A DNA stretch of 64,000 bases from QPJE01 sp051747745 (GCA_051747745.1 JBNJGL010000004.1:8812-72811), one strand, 5' to 3'. Shown: positions 18,087 through 27,204, counted from the stretch's first letter. The notes: a model not told the origin generated them from the letters alone. Translations and numbers: made by a program.

Positions 18087-20114
18087 ATGGGTAAAAAATT
18101 AAAAATATTATTTGCAGCCTCTGAGGCCGATCCATTTGTTAAAACAGGTGGTTTAGCAGATGTTGCCGGTTCTCTACCACAGGCTGTCAAAGAACAGGGA
18201 CATGATGTACGACTGGTAATTCCTGAATACAGACAGATTCCGCTAGAATACAAAAAAGAGATGCAGTCAGTCTGCCATTTTCGCACCAAACTGGCGTGGA
18301 GAGATACATATGTTGGAATAAATAAATTAGAATATGATGGGATTACTGTTTACTTCGTTGATAATAAGTATTATTTTGATCGTGATTCACTATATCAGAA
18401 TGAAGATAATTTTGAACAATTTGCCTTTTTTTCTCAGGCTGTACTCGATATGCTGCCTGTAATTGGATTTAAGCCTGACATAATACATGCAAATGACTGG
18501 CAGACAGGGCCGCTTCCCCTGCTTTTTGCAGATAGATACAGACAGCAGGATTTTTACAGCAATATAAAAACGGTATTTACTATTCATAATCTTCGCTATC
18601 AGGGTCAATTTGGCAGAAAATTCGCTTCGGATCTTCTTTCTCTGCCGCCACACCACTGGTATAGTGGTAATATTCGTCATAATGGACTTTTAAATTATAT
18701 GAAATCTGGAATAATGTATGCTGATCATATAACAACTGTCAGCAAAACTTATGCAGAAGAAATTAAAACAAAGTATTTTGGGGAAGGTCTGGATTATGCA
18801 CTGCGACTTAGAGCTGATGATTTAAGCGGAATTATTAATGGAATAAGCTATAAAAAGTTTAACCCGGAATCTGATTCTGAAATTTTTGTTAATTACAGCA
18901 AAGATGATATCAGTGGAAAAGCTGAGAATAAAAAATATCTACAGAGAGAAATGGGACTGGAAGTTAATTCAGATATCCCCATTGTTTCAATAGTTTCGAG
19001 ACTTGTAGATCAGAAGGGTCTTGATCTTGTTAAAGGTGTGTTTCGGGAATTGATGGATTCAGACATTCAACTGATAATCTTAGGAACTGGAGACCAAAAA
19101 TACGAAGATTTTTTTCGGTCACAGGTCGAAAATTTCCCGAGAAGACTTGCGGTGAATCTGCTCTATGATTCTGAACTTGCAAAAAAAATATATGCAGGTA
19201 GTGATATATTCTTGATGCCTTCAAAATATGAGCCATGTGGTTTAAGCCAGCTGATAAGTTTTCGTTATGGTACTATCCCTGTTGTTAGAGAAACCGGTGG
19301 TTTAAATGATACAGTTGTTTCTTACAGTGAAGAAACCGGTGAAGGAACAGGTTTTAGCTTTAACAATTACAATGCTCATGATATGTTATATACTGTACAG
19401 AGAGCTGTGTCATTCTATCAAAAAACGGGTATCTGGCACAAATTAATAAGGAGGGTTATGGATATGAATTACAGCTGGGAACATTCTGCTGAAGAGTATG
19501 ATGACCTCTATGCTGAGCTGTCCAGTGGGAATGACAGAGATGAGGAAGAATCCGGTCCTGTGAAAGCTTCTGAGAAAAGTGAAGAAGGTGCTGGAGAATC
19601 AGGCATGAAAGAACCTGTTGAAGAAGACTGGTCTGATGAAGAAGAAGCTGCCCCTGTTAGAGCTTCTAAGAAAAGACCTGAGAAAAGGTCTGAAACCAGA
19701 GAAAAAAATAATAAGAAAAAAGGGATTGAATTTAACAGCGGTGCGGAGGAAGAGTCCGGAATGCGTGAATCTTTTGAACACAGTGAAGAATTGGAAGATG
19801 ATGAAGCAGCTTTTGTTAAGGCACATGAAGAAAAAGAAGAAGATTTTGCTGAAAAAGATGAAGCGGCATTTGTTAAATCAGCAAAAAAAAGTAAGGATAA
19901 TAAAAAAGGAAAGAAAAAAGATAAAAAAAAAATAAATATAAATAAAGCTAAAAAAGAAGAATTAATACTTCTACCAGGCATAGGCCCGGCATTTGCAGAT
20001 AGAATTATTGCCCAACGGGAAAAGGAAAAATTTAGAACAAAGAAAGATATAATGAATGTTAGAGGTATCGGACATAAGACTTATACCCGGATTTCAGATC
20101 TGTTAGATTTGTAG
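18087..20114 (+). CDS. glgA: glycogen synthase fused to a charged repeat linker and a ComEA-like HhH domain
   Basis: The ATG at 18087 is preceded by CAGGAGG; an in-frame extension to 18027 has no ribosome site. Residues 1-~475 are a complete GT5 ADP-glucose:starch/glycogen synthase. They include FAASEADPFVKTGGLADVAGSLP, the hinge IHANDWQTGP, the donor site SIVSRLVDQKGLDL and MPSKYEPCGLSQL. Residues ~478-614 form a highly charged, low-complexity linker with four imperfect repeats of the type DEEAAPVRAS / DDEAAFVKAH. Residues 615-675 are a helix-hairpin-helix pair (ININKAKKEELILLPGIGPA, then NVRGIGHKTYTRI) like the ComEA DNA-binding domain. Ordinary GlgA ends near residue 480, so this C-terminal extension is exceptional. 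Catalytic function is secure; the role of the extension is unknown. Confidence 0.93.
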   Translation: MGKKLKILFAASEADPFVKTGGLADVAGSLPQAVKEQGHDVRLVIPEYRQIPLEYKKEMQSVCHFRTKLAWRDTYVGINKLEYDGITVYFVDNKYYFDRDSLYQNEDNFEQFAFFSQAVLDMLPVIGFKPDIIHANDWQTGPLPLLFADRYRQQDFYSNIKTVFTIHNLRYQGQFGRKFASDLLSLPPHHWYSGNIRHNGLLNYMKSGIMYADHITTVSKTYAEEIKTKYFGEGLDYALRLRADDLSGIINGISYKKFNPESDSEIFVNYSKDDISGKAENKKYLQREMGLEVNSDIPIVSIVSRLVDQKGLDLVKGVFRELMDSDIQLIILGTGDQKYEDFFRSQVENFPRRLAVNLLYDSELAKKIYAGSDIFLMPSKYEPCGLSQLISFRYGTIPVVRETGGLNDTVVSYSEETGEGTGFSFNNYNAHDMLYTVQRAVSFYQKTGIWHKLIRRVMDMNYSWEHSAEEYDDLYAELSSGNDRDEEESGPVKASEKSEEGAGESGMKEPVEEDWSDEEEAAPVRASKKRPEKRSETREKNNKKKGIEFNSGAEEESGMRESFEHSEELEDDEAAFVKAHEEKEEDFAEKDEAAFVKSAKKSKDNKKGKKKDKKKININKAKKEELILLPGIGPAFADRIIAQREKEKFRTKKDIMNVRGIGHKTYTRISDLLDL

Positions 20115-20128
20115 AGATTAATCTATCT

Positions 20129-20153
20129 AAACTGCCCTCCGGGGCAGTTTTCT
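20129..20153 (+). terminator. intrinsic terminator after glgA
   Basis: The stem AAACTGCCC / GGGCAGTTT with a four-base loop is followed by TTTCTTT. It ends only about 10 bases before the ribosome site of the next gene, so it may also act as an attenuator. Confidence 0.85.
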
Positions 20154-20173
20154 TTATTAAAGAGGAGGTTATA

Positions 20174-21397
20174 ATGAAAATAGCTTTAGTATCACTGCTT
20201 TCTCCTGTTCATGACGAAGAAGCAATAAATTCTTCTCTGGAGGAGATGAGATTAGAACTTAAAAATGCGTTTACTTTTGATGAGATAAAAGCCCACAGTA
20301 TTGATAATGACACTTTGGATGATTATGATTTTGTACTTGTATTTGTTAAATCAGGTGGAACGGAAAACATGTTTTTGGATATATATGATTTTCTTCCCAA
20401 ACCTGTTTATCTGCTCAGCACAGGACTTCATAATTCACTTCCTGCTTCAATGGAAATTCTTAGTTTTATAAAAAAGCAGGGTGATAGTGGTAAAATACTT
20501 CATGGGGAGCCTGATGAAGTAAAGAATGAAATAAAAAAACTTGCGGAATACAGAAAGGTAAGAGATAGAATTACAGAATCGAAACTTGGAGTAATTGGAA
20601 GACCTTCTGATTGGCTTATAGCAAGTGAAATTGATTATGAGCATGCTTCCCATCACTGGGGAACAGATTTTGTTGATATTGATTTAAAAGAAGTGGAATT
20701 ATTATATGCTGACGCTGATGATTTAGCAGCCGAAAAAATTGCAGATGAGTTTATAAATAAAGCAGTAAGGATGGTGGAAAACAGCAGAGGTGATGTACTG
20801 GCTGCAGCTAAAATTTATCTCGCCTTAAAACAAATTGTCAATAGATATAATTTAGATGCACTTACATTAAGATGTTTTGATCTGGTTAAAAAATTAAACA
20901 CCACCGGCTGTCTTGCTCTTTCAAAGCTAAACAATGAAGGTATCACTGCTGGATGTGAGGGGGATATACCTGCACTATTTACTATGCATTTTTCTAGTAT
21001 AATAACCGGAGAGATTCCTTTTATGGCGAATCCAGCCAGTATAGATAGGCAAAATGATGAAATTATTTTTGCTCACTGCACAGCAGCAACAGATATGACC
21101 GAAAACTTTATTTTAAGATCTCACTTTGAGACTGGAATTGGAGTGGGGGTTCAGGGTATAATAAAAGAAGGACCTGTAACAGTGCTCAAAATTGGTGGTA
21201 CCGGACTTGAACAGTATTTTATAGCAGAAGGAGAAATAGTTGAGAATTTAGACAGCCCCAGTGCCTGTAGAACACAGATTAAGGTCAGTCTGCCAGGAAG
21301 TACTGATTATCTGCTTGGTGATCCTATAGGCAACCATCATATTATTATTCCAGGCCATTATGCAGAAAAAATAGAAGAATTTTTAGGACTTGAATAA
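20174..21397 (+). CDS. L-fucose/L-arabinose isomerase-fold protein (COG2407-like)
   Basis: The 407-residue cytosolic protein resembles the fucose/arabinose isomerase superfamily. It has an N-terminal Rossmann-like half (MKIALVSLLSPVHDEEAI) and a central segment GRPSDWLIASEIDYEHASHHWG. The C-terminal half is rich in catalytic-type residues: CEGDIPALFTMHFSSIITGEIPFMANPASID, IIFAHCTAATDM, SHFETGIGVGVQG. CEGD and H..TA motifs in such proteins ligate the divalent metal. Its substrate cannot be named. Proteins of this type may be sugar isomerases or have lost that activity. AGAGGAGG precedes the ATG. It lies just downstream of the glgA terminator and 34 bases upstream of smsC. Confidence 0.65.
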   Translation: MKIALVSLLSPVHDEEAINSSLEEMRLELKNAFTFDEIKAHSIDNDTLDDYDFVLVFVKSGGTENMFLDIYDFLPKPVYLLSTGLHNSLPASMEILSFIKKQGDSGKILHGEPDEVKNEIKKLAEYRKVRDRITESKLGVIGRPSDWLIASEIDYEHASHHWGTDFVDIDLKEVELLYADADDLAAEKIADEFINKAVRMVENSRGDVLAAAKIYLALKQIVNRYNLDALTLRCFDLVKKLNTTGCLALSKLNNEGITAGCEGDIPALFTMHFSSIITGEIPFMANPASIDRQNDEIIFAHCTAATDMTENFILRSHFETGIGVGVQGIIKEGPVTVLKIGGTGLEQYFIAEGEIVENLDSPSACRTQIKVSLPGSTDYLLGDPIGNHHIIIPGHYAEKIEEFLGLE

Positions 21398-21431
21398 AAA
21401 GACAATATAACTTAGAAATGGGAGGAACAAT

Positions 21432-22181
21432 ATGTCAAAATTACTGGAAGTTAAAGATCTTCACCTGACTATAGATGAAGCAGAAATTTTAAAAGGAATG
21501 GAATTTTCCATTAACCGTGGTGAGGTTTTTGCTCTGATTGGTCCAAATGGATGTGGAAAATCCACACTTGCCTATACTTTAATGGGATTAAATAATTATC
21601 ATCCTCAAAAAGGAGAAATGATTTTTAAGAATAAAAACTTAATTGATATGAAAATTAACGAAAGGGCAAAACTGGGTATGACTCTTGCCTGGCAGGAACC
21701 GGCCAGATATCAGGGAGTAACTGTTAGAGAATTTTTGTCTCTGGGTCTAAAAAGTAGAGACAGAGAAGTTTCGGAAGATGAGCTAAAAGATGCCTTAAAT
21801 CAGGTAGCTATTAGACCTGGTCAGTATCTGGATCGCTTTGTAGATAAGACTCTGAGTGGAGGAGAAAGAAAGAGAATAGAACTTGCTTCTTTACTTTTAA
21901 TGGATCCGGATCTTGTTATACTGGATGAACCTGATTCTGGTGTTGATGTAGTTGCTTTAAACAATATTGGTGAAGTTCTCAATTATTTTAGAAATAATGG
22001 TACAGGAATACTGCTTATCACACATTCAGAGGAAATGCTCCAATATGCAGATAGGGCTGCACTGGTATGTGAAGGAGAAATTATTCGTCAGGGAAAACCA
22101 GATGCAATAAGCGATTATTTTAAATCATACTGTCTGCCCTGTCACAAAGAAGTAGAATGTGATACGGAGGTGGCCAGCTGA
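21432..22181 (+). CDS. smsC: SufC-type Fe-S assembly ATPase (minimal SMS system)
   Basis: The 249-residue ABC ATPase has Walker A GPNGCGKSTLAYTLMGL, Q-loop LAWQEPARYQGVTVREFL, signature TLSGGERKRIELASLL, Walker B LVILDEPDSGVD and the switch His in LLITHSEEML. The SufC-specific insert and TLSGGERKR are typical. No membrane partner follows; the next frame is the SufB/D-like scaffold, overlapping by one base (TGATG). This two-gene arrangement is the minimal SufBC (SMS) Fe-S cluster assembly system of anaerobes and archaea. No cysteine desulfurase is encoded nearby, as is common for that system. GGGAGG precedes the ATG. Confidence 0.88.
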   Translation: MSKLLEVKDLHLTIDEAEILKGMEFSINRGEVFALIGPNGCGKSTLAYTLMGLNNYHPQKGEMIFKNKNLIDMKINERAKLGMTLAWQEPARYQGVTVREFLSLGLKSRDREVSEDELKDALNQVAIRPGQYLDRFVDKTLSGGERKRIELASLLLMDPDLVILDEPDSGVDVVALNNIGEVLNYFRNNGTGILLITHSEEMLQYADRAALVCEGEIIRQGKPDAISDYFKSYCLPCHKEVECDTEVAS

Positions 22182-23119
22182 TGAATGATTATGAGATGAT
22201 GGTAGATGCATATAAAGATGCTGGAGGAGAAGATGTTTTTTCTGACAGCGATGTGGCCCATATAGTTCTGGAGAGGGATAAAATTCTCGGTCAGCATTCT
22301 GTAGAAGGGCTTAATGTTCAGGCTGAAAAAATTGGAGAAGATACTGTAAGAGTATTTGTAACAGTTGAAAAAGATTATAAAATAAAAAATCCCGTTCACA
22401 TGTGTTTTGGTGTTCTTCCCAAAGAAGGAAGACAAAAAATAGACATGAACGTACATGTGAAGGAAAATGCACATGTTGAGGTAAGAGCAGACTGCGTTTT
22501 TCCCAATGCTGTTAAAGTAGAGCACATTATGGATGCAGTTATCAATGTAGAATCACATGGATCTTATATTTATAAAGAACACCACTTTCACGGAGATAAT
22601 GGTGGGGTGGAAGTGGTTGCTAAATCCGATATAGATGTTAAATCTGGTGGTAAGTTGATAACAAAATTTGATCTTCTTAAAGGGAGAGTCGGTAAAATAG
22701 ATTTTGACTATGAAGCAGAATTAGCAGAAAATGCTACTGTGGAAATGCTGGCCAGAATAAGTGGACAGAAAGATGATTTTATAAAAATTCGTGAAGCAGG
22801 TCATTTAAATGGAAAAAATGCCAGAGGAGTACTTGATTCAAAAATCGCACTTAAAGATAGTGCTGAAGCCGAAATATACAATGAATTAACGGCATCTGCT
22901 GCTGGAGCAATGGGACATGTTGACTGTACAGAAATTATTAAGGATGAAGCTGTAGCTAGAGCTGTTCCTGTTGTTGAAGTTAGACATCCGGAAGCCAAAG
23001 TTACTCATGAAGCTGCCATTGGCAGTGTAGATAGTACACAGCTGCAGACACTGATGGCCAGAGGACTTGATGAAGAGGAAGCATCAGAGATAATCATTCA
23101 GGGGCTGTTAAATGACTAA
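22181..23119 (+). CDS. smsB: SufB/SufD-like Fe-S scaffold (minimal SMS system)
   Basis: The 312-residue protein is shorter than SufB (~470) and matches the compact archaeal/clostridial SmsB form. Its middle is a right-handed beta-helix with repeating hydrophobic strands (VHMCFGVLPKEGRQKIDMNVHVKENAHVEVRADCVF). The C-terminus has the conserved scaffold motif VEVRHPEAKVTHEAAIGSVDSTQLQTLMARGLDEEEA, where His and Glu residues serve cluster binding. It partners with SmsC to build [4Fe-4S] clusters, which suits a cell rich in ferredoxin-linked enzymes. It is translationally coupled to smsC. The gene continues into an ABC importer 24 bases later. Confidence 0.88.
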   Translation: MNDYEMMVDAYKDAGGEDVFSDSDVAHIVLERDKILGQHSVEGLNVQAEKIGEDTVRVFVTVEKDYKIKNPVHMCFGVLPKEGRQKIDMNVHVKENAHVEVRADCVFPNAVKVEHIMDAVINVESHGSYIYKEHHFHGDNGGVEVVAKSDIDVKSGGKLITKFDLLKGRVGKIDFDYEAELAENATVEMLARISGQKDDFIKIREAGHLNGKNARGVLDSKIALKDSAEAEIYNELTASAAGAMGHVDCTEIIKDEAVARAVPVVEVRHPEAKVTHEAAIGSVDSTQLQTLMARGLDEEEASEIIIQGLLND

Positions 23120-23143
23120 TAGTTTTTAATGGGAGTGGTATAA

Positions 23144-24106
23144 ATGAAAAACTTTTTATCCTTAAAAAAATCAGTAGTAGTTTTTTTATTTTTAATAATA
23201 ATAATTTCATCTGTTTTCAGCAGTGTTCAGGCAGCACAAAAAGTGGCTGTTCAGTCACCTCCAATTCCTGCGGCAATACCATTTTTGTGGATGGAAAAAG
23301 AAGCCAAACTTGATGGTATAATTGATCTGGAGTTCAATCTTTCTTCAGATCACAGTAGAGGGGTTGCACTGCTGGCTAAAAATGAAATAGATCTTCTGGT
23401 TACAGGAGCCAATGTTGGTGCCAAAATATATAATCAGGGTATAGATGTAAAAATGCTTAATGTAAATACATGGGGAATAGATTATCTTTTAACATATGGA
23501 TTTAAAGCTGAGAGCTGGAAGGATCTTAAAGGTCGTTCAGTTGGAGTTCTGCTTAAAGGAGGTCCACTTGATTTTCTGGTCCGATATTTAATGCAGGAGA
23601 ATGGAATTAAAGCAGATGAGGTTAATCTGGTGTACAGACCGCTGCCCGGTGTAGCAAAATACTTTTTGACAGGCAATCTTGATGCTGTTATTCTTCCTGA
23701 ACCACTGGTGACAGTGACATCAGCAAAGTCAGATGAGATTTACATTTCTTTAGATATACAGGAAGAATGGGAAAAAATTCATGGTGACAGAAGAATACCT
23801 TTTGTAGGATTATTTGTCAGTGGGAAATTTGAAGGAGAAAATGAGATAATAACAGAAATAATAAATGGGGCTTACAGACAGGGGATAGAATGGGTCAATA
23901 AAAATCCGGAAGAAGCTGCTGAACTGGCATCAGAGCAGTTCAATATGCCGGCAAATATTATAGAAAAATCCCTCAGCAGAGTTAACCTTAATACTTATGC
24001 TGAATCTGAAAGCAGAAAAATTACAGATCTTTACTTTGGGAAAATACTTGAGATGTATCCGGATATGATTGGCGGCAGGATGCCAGATGAAGAATTTTAT
24101 TACTAA
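23144..24106 (+). CDS. ABC transporter periplasmic substrate-binding protein (nitrate/sulfonate/taurine family)
   Basis: The 320-residue protein has an N-terminal signal peptide (VVVFLFLIIIISSVFSSVQA, likely cleaved after VQA). No lipobox cysteine is visible. The mature part belongs to the NMT1/SsuA class: IPAAIPFLWMEKEAKL, NEIDLLVTGANVGAKIY, LKGRSVGVLLKGGPLDFLVRYLM and LDAVILPEPLV. Family ligands include sulfonates, nitrate and thiamine precursors, so the ligand is open. It is the first gene of a transporter trio and follows smsB closely, suggesting that the imported compound may feed sulfur or cofactor metabolism (inference). Confidence 0.82.
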   Translation: MKNFLSLKKSVVVFLFLIIIISSVFSSVQAAQKVAVQSPPIPAAIPFLWMEKEAKLDGIIDLEFNLSSDHSRGVALLAKNEIDLLVTGANVGAKIYNQGIDVKMLNVNTWGIDYLLTYGFKAESWKDLKGRSVGVLLKGGPLDFLVRYLMQENGIKADEVNLVYRPLPGVAKYFLTGNLDAVILPEPLVTVTSAKSDEIYISLDIQEEWEKIHGDRRIPFVGLFVSGKFEGENEIITEIINGAYRQGIEWVNKNPEEAAELASEQFNMPANIIEKSLSRVNLNTYAESESRKITDLYFGKILEMYPDMIGGRMPDEEFYY

Positions 24107-24842
24107 ACCCTTCTGGCTTTTTCTGATATTAGTTTTTCTTTTGTGGAATCAGCTCGCCTTACATTTTAATGAGCTGATTTTACCTTCACCTGCCGAAACA
24201 CTTGCTGAACTGAATTCTATTATAAAAAGTGGGGTTTTCGTAAAGAGTCTATTTATCACACTAAAAAGAACTTTGATAGGTTATCTGGCTGCTGTAATAT
24301 CAGGTTCTTTCCTTGCAGTAGTAATGAAAAAATTTAATTTTTTAAAAAGAGGTTTAAGACCTTTTATAACTATTATTCAGGCAGCACCACCTGTAGTCTG
24401 GATAGCTCTAGCAGTAGTCTGGTTTGGAGTTGCAGAGGATTTGACACCAATATTCTTGATTTTTATCGTATCTATGCCTGTTATTTTTGTTAATATATTT
24501 CAGGGAATAGAAAGCATAGATTATGATTTAGTTGAAATGGCAGAGGCATATTCAATACCAAAATATAAAATTTTTCGGGACATTTATCTGCCTGGAATTC
24601 TGCCTTCTGCAGTATCTGCTCTCAGTATTGCATTTTCCTTTGCCTGGAAATCATCTGTTTTTGCAGAGTTTATTGGTTCTTCCAGTGGAATAGGTTATCA
24701 GCTGAGTATGGCAAACAGCAACCTGGAAACAGCTGAGCTTTTTGCCTGGACAGCAGTGCTGGTTGTATTTATGCTTTTTGTGGAATATTTTCTGCTGGAA
24801 AGACTAAAGAAAAAAGTCAGCAGGTGGAGATATGAAGAATAA
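24087..24842 (+). CDS. ABC transporter permease (SsuC/TauC-like)
   Basis: The preferred start is the ATG at 24087, which overlaps the binding-protein gene by 20 bases; an in-frame TTG at 24069 is less likely. The product of about 251 residues has six or so hydrophobic helices. The EAA coupling loop is ESIDYDLVEMAEAYSIPKYKIFRDIYLPGILPSAVSALSIAF, typical of the SsuC/TauC/NrtB permeases. The N-terminal part AETLAELNSIIKSGVFVKSLFITLKRTLIGYL is also family-typical. It forms the transmembrane pore, probably as a homodimer with the next gene's ATPase. Confidence 0.88.
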   Translation: MKNFITKPFWLFLILVFLLWNQLALHFNELILPSPAETLAELNSIIKSGVFVKSLFITLKRTLIGYLAAVISGSFLAVVMKKFNFLKRGLRPFITIIQAAPPVVWIALAVVWFGVAEDLTPIFLIFIVSMPVIFVNIFQGIESIDYDLVEMAEAYSIPKYKIFRDIYLPGILPSAVSALSIAFSFAWKSSVFAEFIGSSSGIGYQLSMANSNLETAELFAWTAVLVVFMLFVEYFLLERLKKKVSRWRYEE

Positions 24843-25608
24843 AATAATTGAACTAAAAAAAGTCAGCAAAAGTTATGATAACTATCCGGTTTTGAAAGAA
24901 TTAAATATGGAGATTTTTTCAGGTGAAATAACATGTCTTCTCGGCCCTTCAGGAAGTGGTAAAACAACCATTTTTAGAATTGCCTCTGGACTTGAAAAAG
25001 CTGATTCCGGTGAAGTTATTAGAGATAGGTCACTGCGAACAGGTTACGTGTTTCAGGAAGCTAGACTTCTTCCCTGGAAGACGGTATCGGACAATCTTGC
25101 ATTTATACAGCAGAATTTTTTAAATAATAATGAAGCACAGGAGTTAAGAAAACTCTTGATCGAACTTGCAGATCTGCATAAATTTGAAGATAATTACCCA
25201 CATGAACTTTCAGGTGGGATGAAGCAGAGGCTCGAACTGATCAGAGCATTTTCTATTAAACCAGATCTGATTTTTATGGATGAACCGTTTAAATCTCTTG
25301 ATACAAAGACCAGATACAACCTGCAGAAGCTTATAAATGTAATACAGGAGGAAAGTTCTATAAGTATATTTTTAATTACCCATGATCCAGAAGAAGCTGT
25401 CCTGCTGGCAGATAAAATATATATACTTGCCGGTGAAGGAAGAGGAATAAAAGAAAAAATAATTATTGAAAAAGAGCGTAAAAATAGAAAAATTTCTGAT
25501 CCTGATATTTATAAAATTTTAGAAAAAATATTAAATACATTTACAGGTCTTGTTAAAGATCTTGATTTTAAAAGAGAGGTTATTAGATCTTCTTTCAAAA
25601 AAAATTAG
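24832..25608 (+). CDS. ABC transporter ATPase (SsuB/TauB-like)
   Basis: The 258-residue ATPase has Walker A GPSGSGKTTIFRIASGL, the Q-loop in GYVFQEARLLPWKTV (a pattern characteristic of SsuB/TauB), signature LSGGMKQRLELIRAF, Walker B LIFMDEPFKSLD and FLITHDPEEAV. It overlaps the permease gene by 11 bases, with GGTGGAG as the ribosome site. The C-terminal ~45 residues are an extra charged tail. It powers the importer encoded by the preceding two genes. The dihydrolipoyl dehydrogenase gene begins 12 bases downstream. Confidence 0.9.
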   Translation: MKNKIIELKKVSKSYDNYPVLKELNMEIFSGEITCLLGPSGSGKTTIFRIASGLEKADSGEVIRDRSLRTGYVFQEARLLPWKTVSDNLAFIQQNFLNNNEAQELRKLLIELADLHKFEDNYPHELSGGMKQRLELIRAFSIKPDLIFMDEPFKSLDTKTRYNLQKLINVIQEESSISIFLITHDPEEAVLLADKIYILAGEGRGIKEKIIIEKERKNRKISDPDIYKILEKILNTFTGLVKDLDFKREVIRSSFKKN

Positions 25609-25619
25609 GAGTTGATAAA

Positions 25620-27026
25620 ATGACAGAAAAAAAGTACGAATTAGCTATTGTCGGTGGTGGACCGGGTGGTTATGTTGCGGCAATAAAAGCCGGACAGATG
25701 GGTAAAGATGTTGTTTTGATAGAAAAAGAAGCAATAGGAGGTACCTGTCTCAACTGGGGCTGTATACCTACAAAAGCATTTGTTAGATCTGCAGAAGTGT
25801 TTTCAGATATTAAAGATGCTTCCAGTTTTGGAATTAATGTCGAAGGAGCAGAAGTAGATTTTTCAAAAGTTGTAGATAGGAAAGATAAAATTGTCAGCAG
25901 ACTTGTAAAGGGAGTAGAACATCTGCTTAAAGCTAACAATGTTGATACTGTTGATGGGAAAGCTTCTTTTGTAGATAAAAATCATCTTTCTGTTGAAAAA
26001 AATGACGGCGAAATGATTATCGAGGCAGATAATATTATTATAGCAACCGGATCTCAGGCTTCTAATTTACCTATTCCTGGTGCAGATATGGATGGAATTC
26101 TTGATAATAGAACTGCACTTAGCATGGAGGAACTTCCAGATAGTTTAATTGTTGTTGGAGGTGGAATTATAGGGATGGAATTTGCATTCATCTTCAATAA
26201 TTTTGGAGTGGATGTAACTGTTCTGGAATATTTAGATCAGATTGTTACAGGTGTTGACAGTGAAATAGCAGATGAACTAAATAGGTCAGCAAGAAGGAGA
26301 AGAATAACAGTAAAAACCGGTGCAGAAGTAAAAGAAATTAAAAAATCAGGCAGTGAATATGAAGTAGTTTTTTTTGAAAAAGATAAAAAGAAAATGGTTT
26401 CAGGTGAAAAAGTGCTTATGGCAGTGGGCAGAAAACCATATCACAATGGACTCAATCTGGATGGGGTAGGTGTTAAAACAGAGGAAAGACGTGGTGGAAT
26501 TATTGTTGATGATTATCTTAAAACAAATGTAGATAATATATATGCCATTGGTGATGTTACAGATAAAATTCTGCTGGCACATGTAGCATCACATCAGGGG
26601 ATAGTTGCGGTAGAAAATATTTTTGCTGAAAAACATAAGATGAACTATAATGCAGTTCCGGGAGCAATATTTACTTCTCCAGAGGTTGCGACAGTTGGAT
26701 TAAGTGAAGATGAAGCAAAAGAAAAAGGAATAGATTATAAAGTTGGAAGTTTTCCCTTTGCGGCCAGTGGAAAAGTTATGGCTATGGGAGAAAGAGAAGG
26801 TAAAGTTAAAATAATTGCCGAAAAAGATACGGAAAAAGTTATAGGTGCTGCCATTATAGGTATAGAAGCAACCGATCTGATTGCAGAACTTACACTTGCA
26901 GTTCATTCGGAATTAAAGGTTGAAGATCTGGCAGAAACAATACATGCCCATCCTACTACAGCAGAAGTAATACACGAGGCTGCACTTGATCTTCAGGGTG
27001 GAGCAATACATTATAAAGGCAGATAA
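25620..27026 (+). CDS. lpdA: dihydrolipoyl dehydrogenase
   Basis: The full-length 468-residue flavoprotein has the FAD loop AIVGGGPGGYVAAIKAGQMG, redox-active disulfide GGTCLNWGCIPTKAF, the NAD-binding loop VVGGGIIGMEFA, the second FAD motif NIYAIGDVT and the C-terminal active-site base HAHPTTAEVIHEAAL. It oxidises protein-bound dihydrolipoamide with NAD. No lipoyl-carrier, 2-oxoacid dehydrogenase E1/E2 or glycine-cleavage gene is visible in the window. Its tight linkage to the Fe-S assembly genes and the sulfonate-type importer is therefore unexplained. TAGGAG precedes the ATG. Confidence 0.92.
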   Translation: MTEKKYELAIVGGGPGGYVAAIKAGQMGKDVVLIEKEAIGGTCLNWGCIPTKAFVRSAEVFSDIKDASSFGINVEGAEVDFSKVVDRKDKIVSRLVKGVEHLLKANNVDTVDGKASFVDKNHLSVEKNDGEMIIEADNIIIATGSQASNLPIPGADMDGILDNRTALSMEELPDSLIVVGGGIIGMEFAFIFNNFGVDVTVLEYLDQIVTGVDSEIADELNRSARRRRITVKTGAEVKEIKKSGSEYEVVFFEKDKKKMVSGEKVLMAVGRKPYHNGLNLDGVGVKTEERRGGIIVDDYLKTNVDNIYAIGDVTDKILLAHVASHQGIVAVENIFAEKHKMNYNAVPGAIFTSPEVATVGLSEDEAKEKGIDYKVGSFPFAASGKVMAMGEREGKVKIIAEKDTEKVIGAAIIGIEATDLIAELTLAVHSELKVEDLAETIHAHPTTAEVIHEAALDLQGGAIHYKGR

Positions 27027-27164
27027 AACTGTTTTATTTTAAAATAAGAGTACCGTTTTGGAGATTCTTTCCGAATACCTATGGTGCAGGGTTAAACAGT
27101 AATGTTATCTGTTGTAATTCCTTATATAACAGCATTCTCAGCAATTATCGATAAGACTCTTTAT

Positions 27165-27193
27165 TTGACATTAATATGGAAAAAATATATAAT
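27165..27193 (+). promoter_or_regulatory. consensus sigma-A promoter for the encapsulin operon
   Basis: TTGACA (27165-27170), a 17-base spacer and TATAAT (27188-27193). This is a perfect consensus, implying strong expression unless repressed. Confidence 0.9.
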
Positions 27194-27204
27194 ATAGGTG
27201 TTAA

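Noticed and set aside
19508..19981. 157-codon minus-strand frame inside the glgA linker
   Set aside because: It is a serine/phenylalanine-rich mirror of the charged low-complexity linker, with no ribosome site or recognisable domain.
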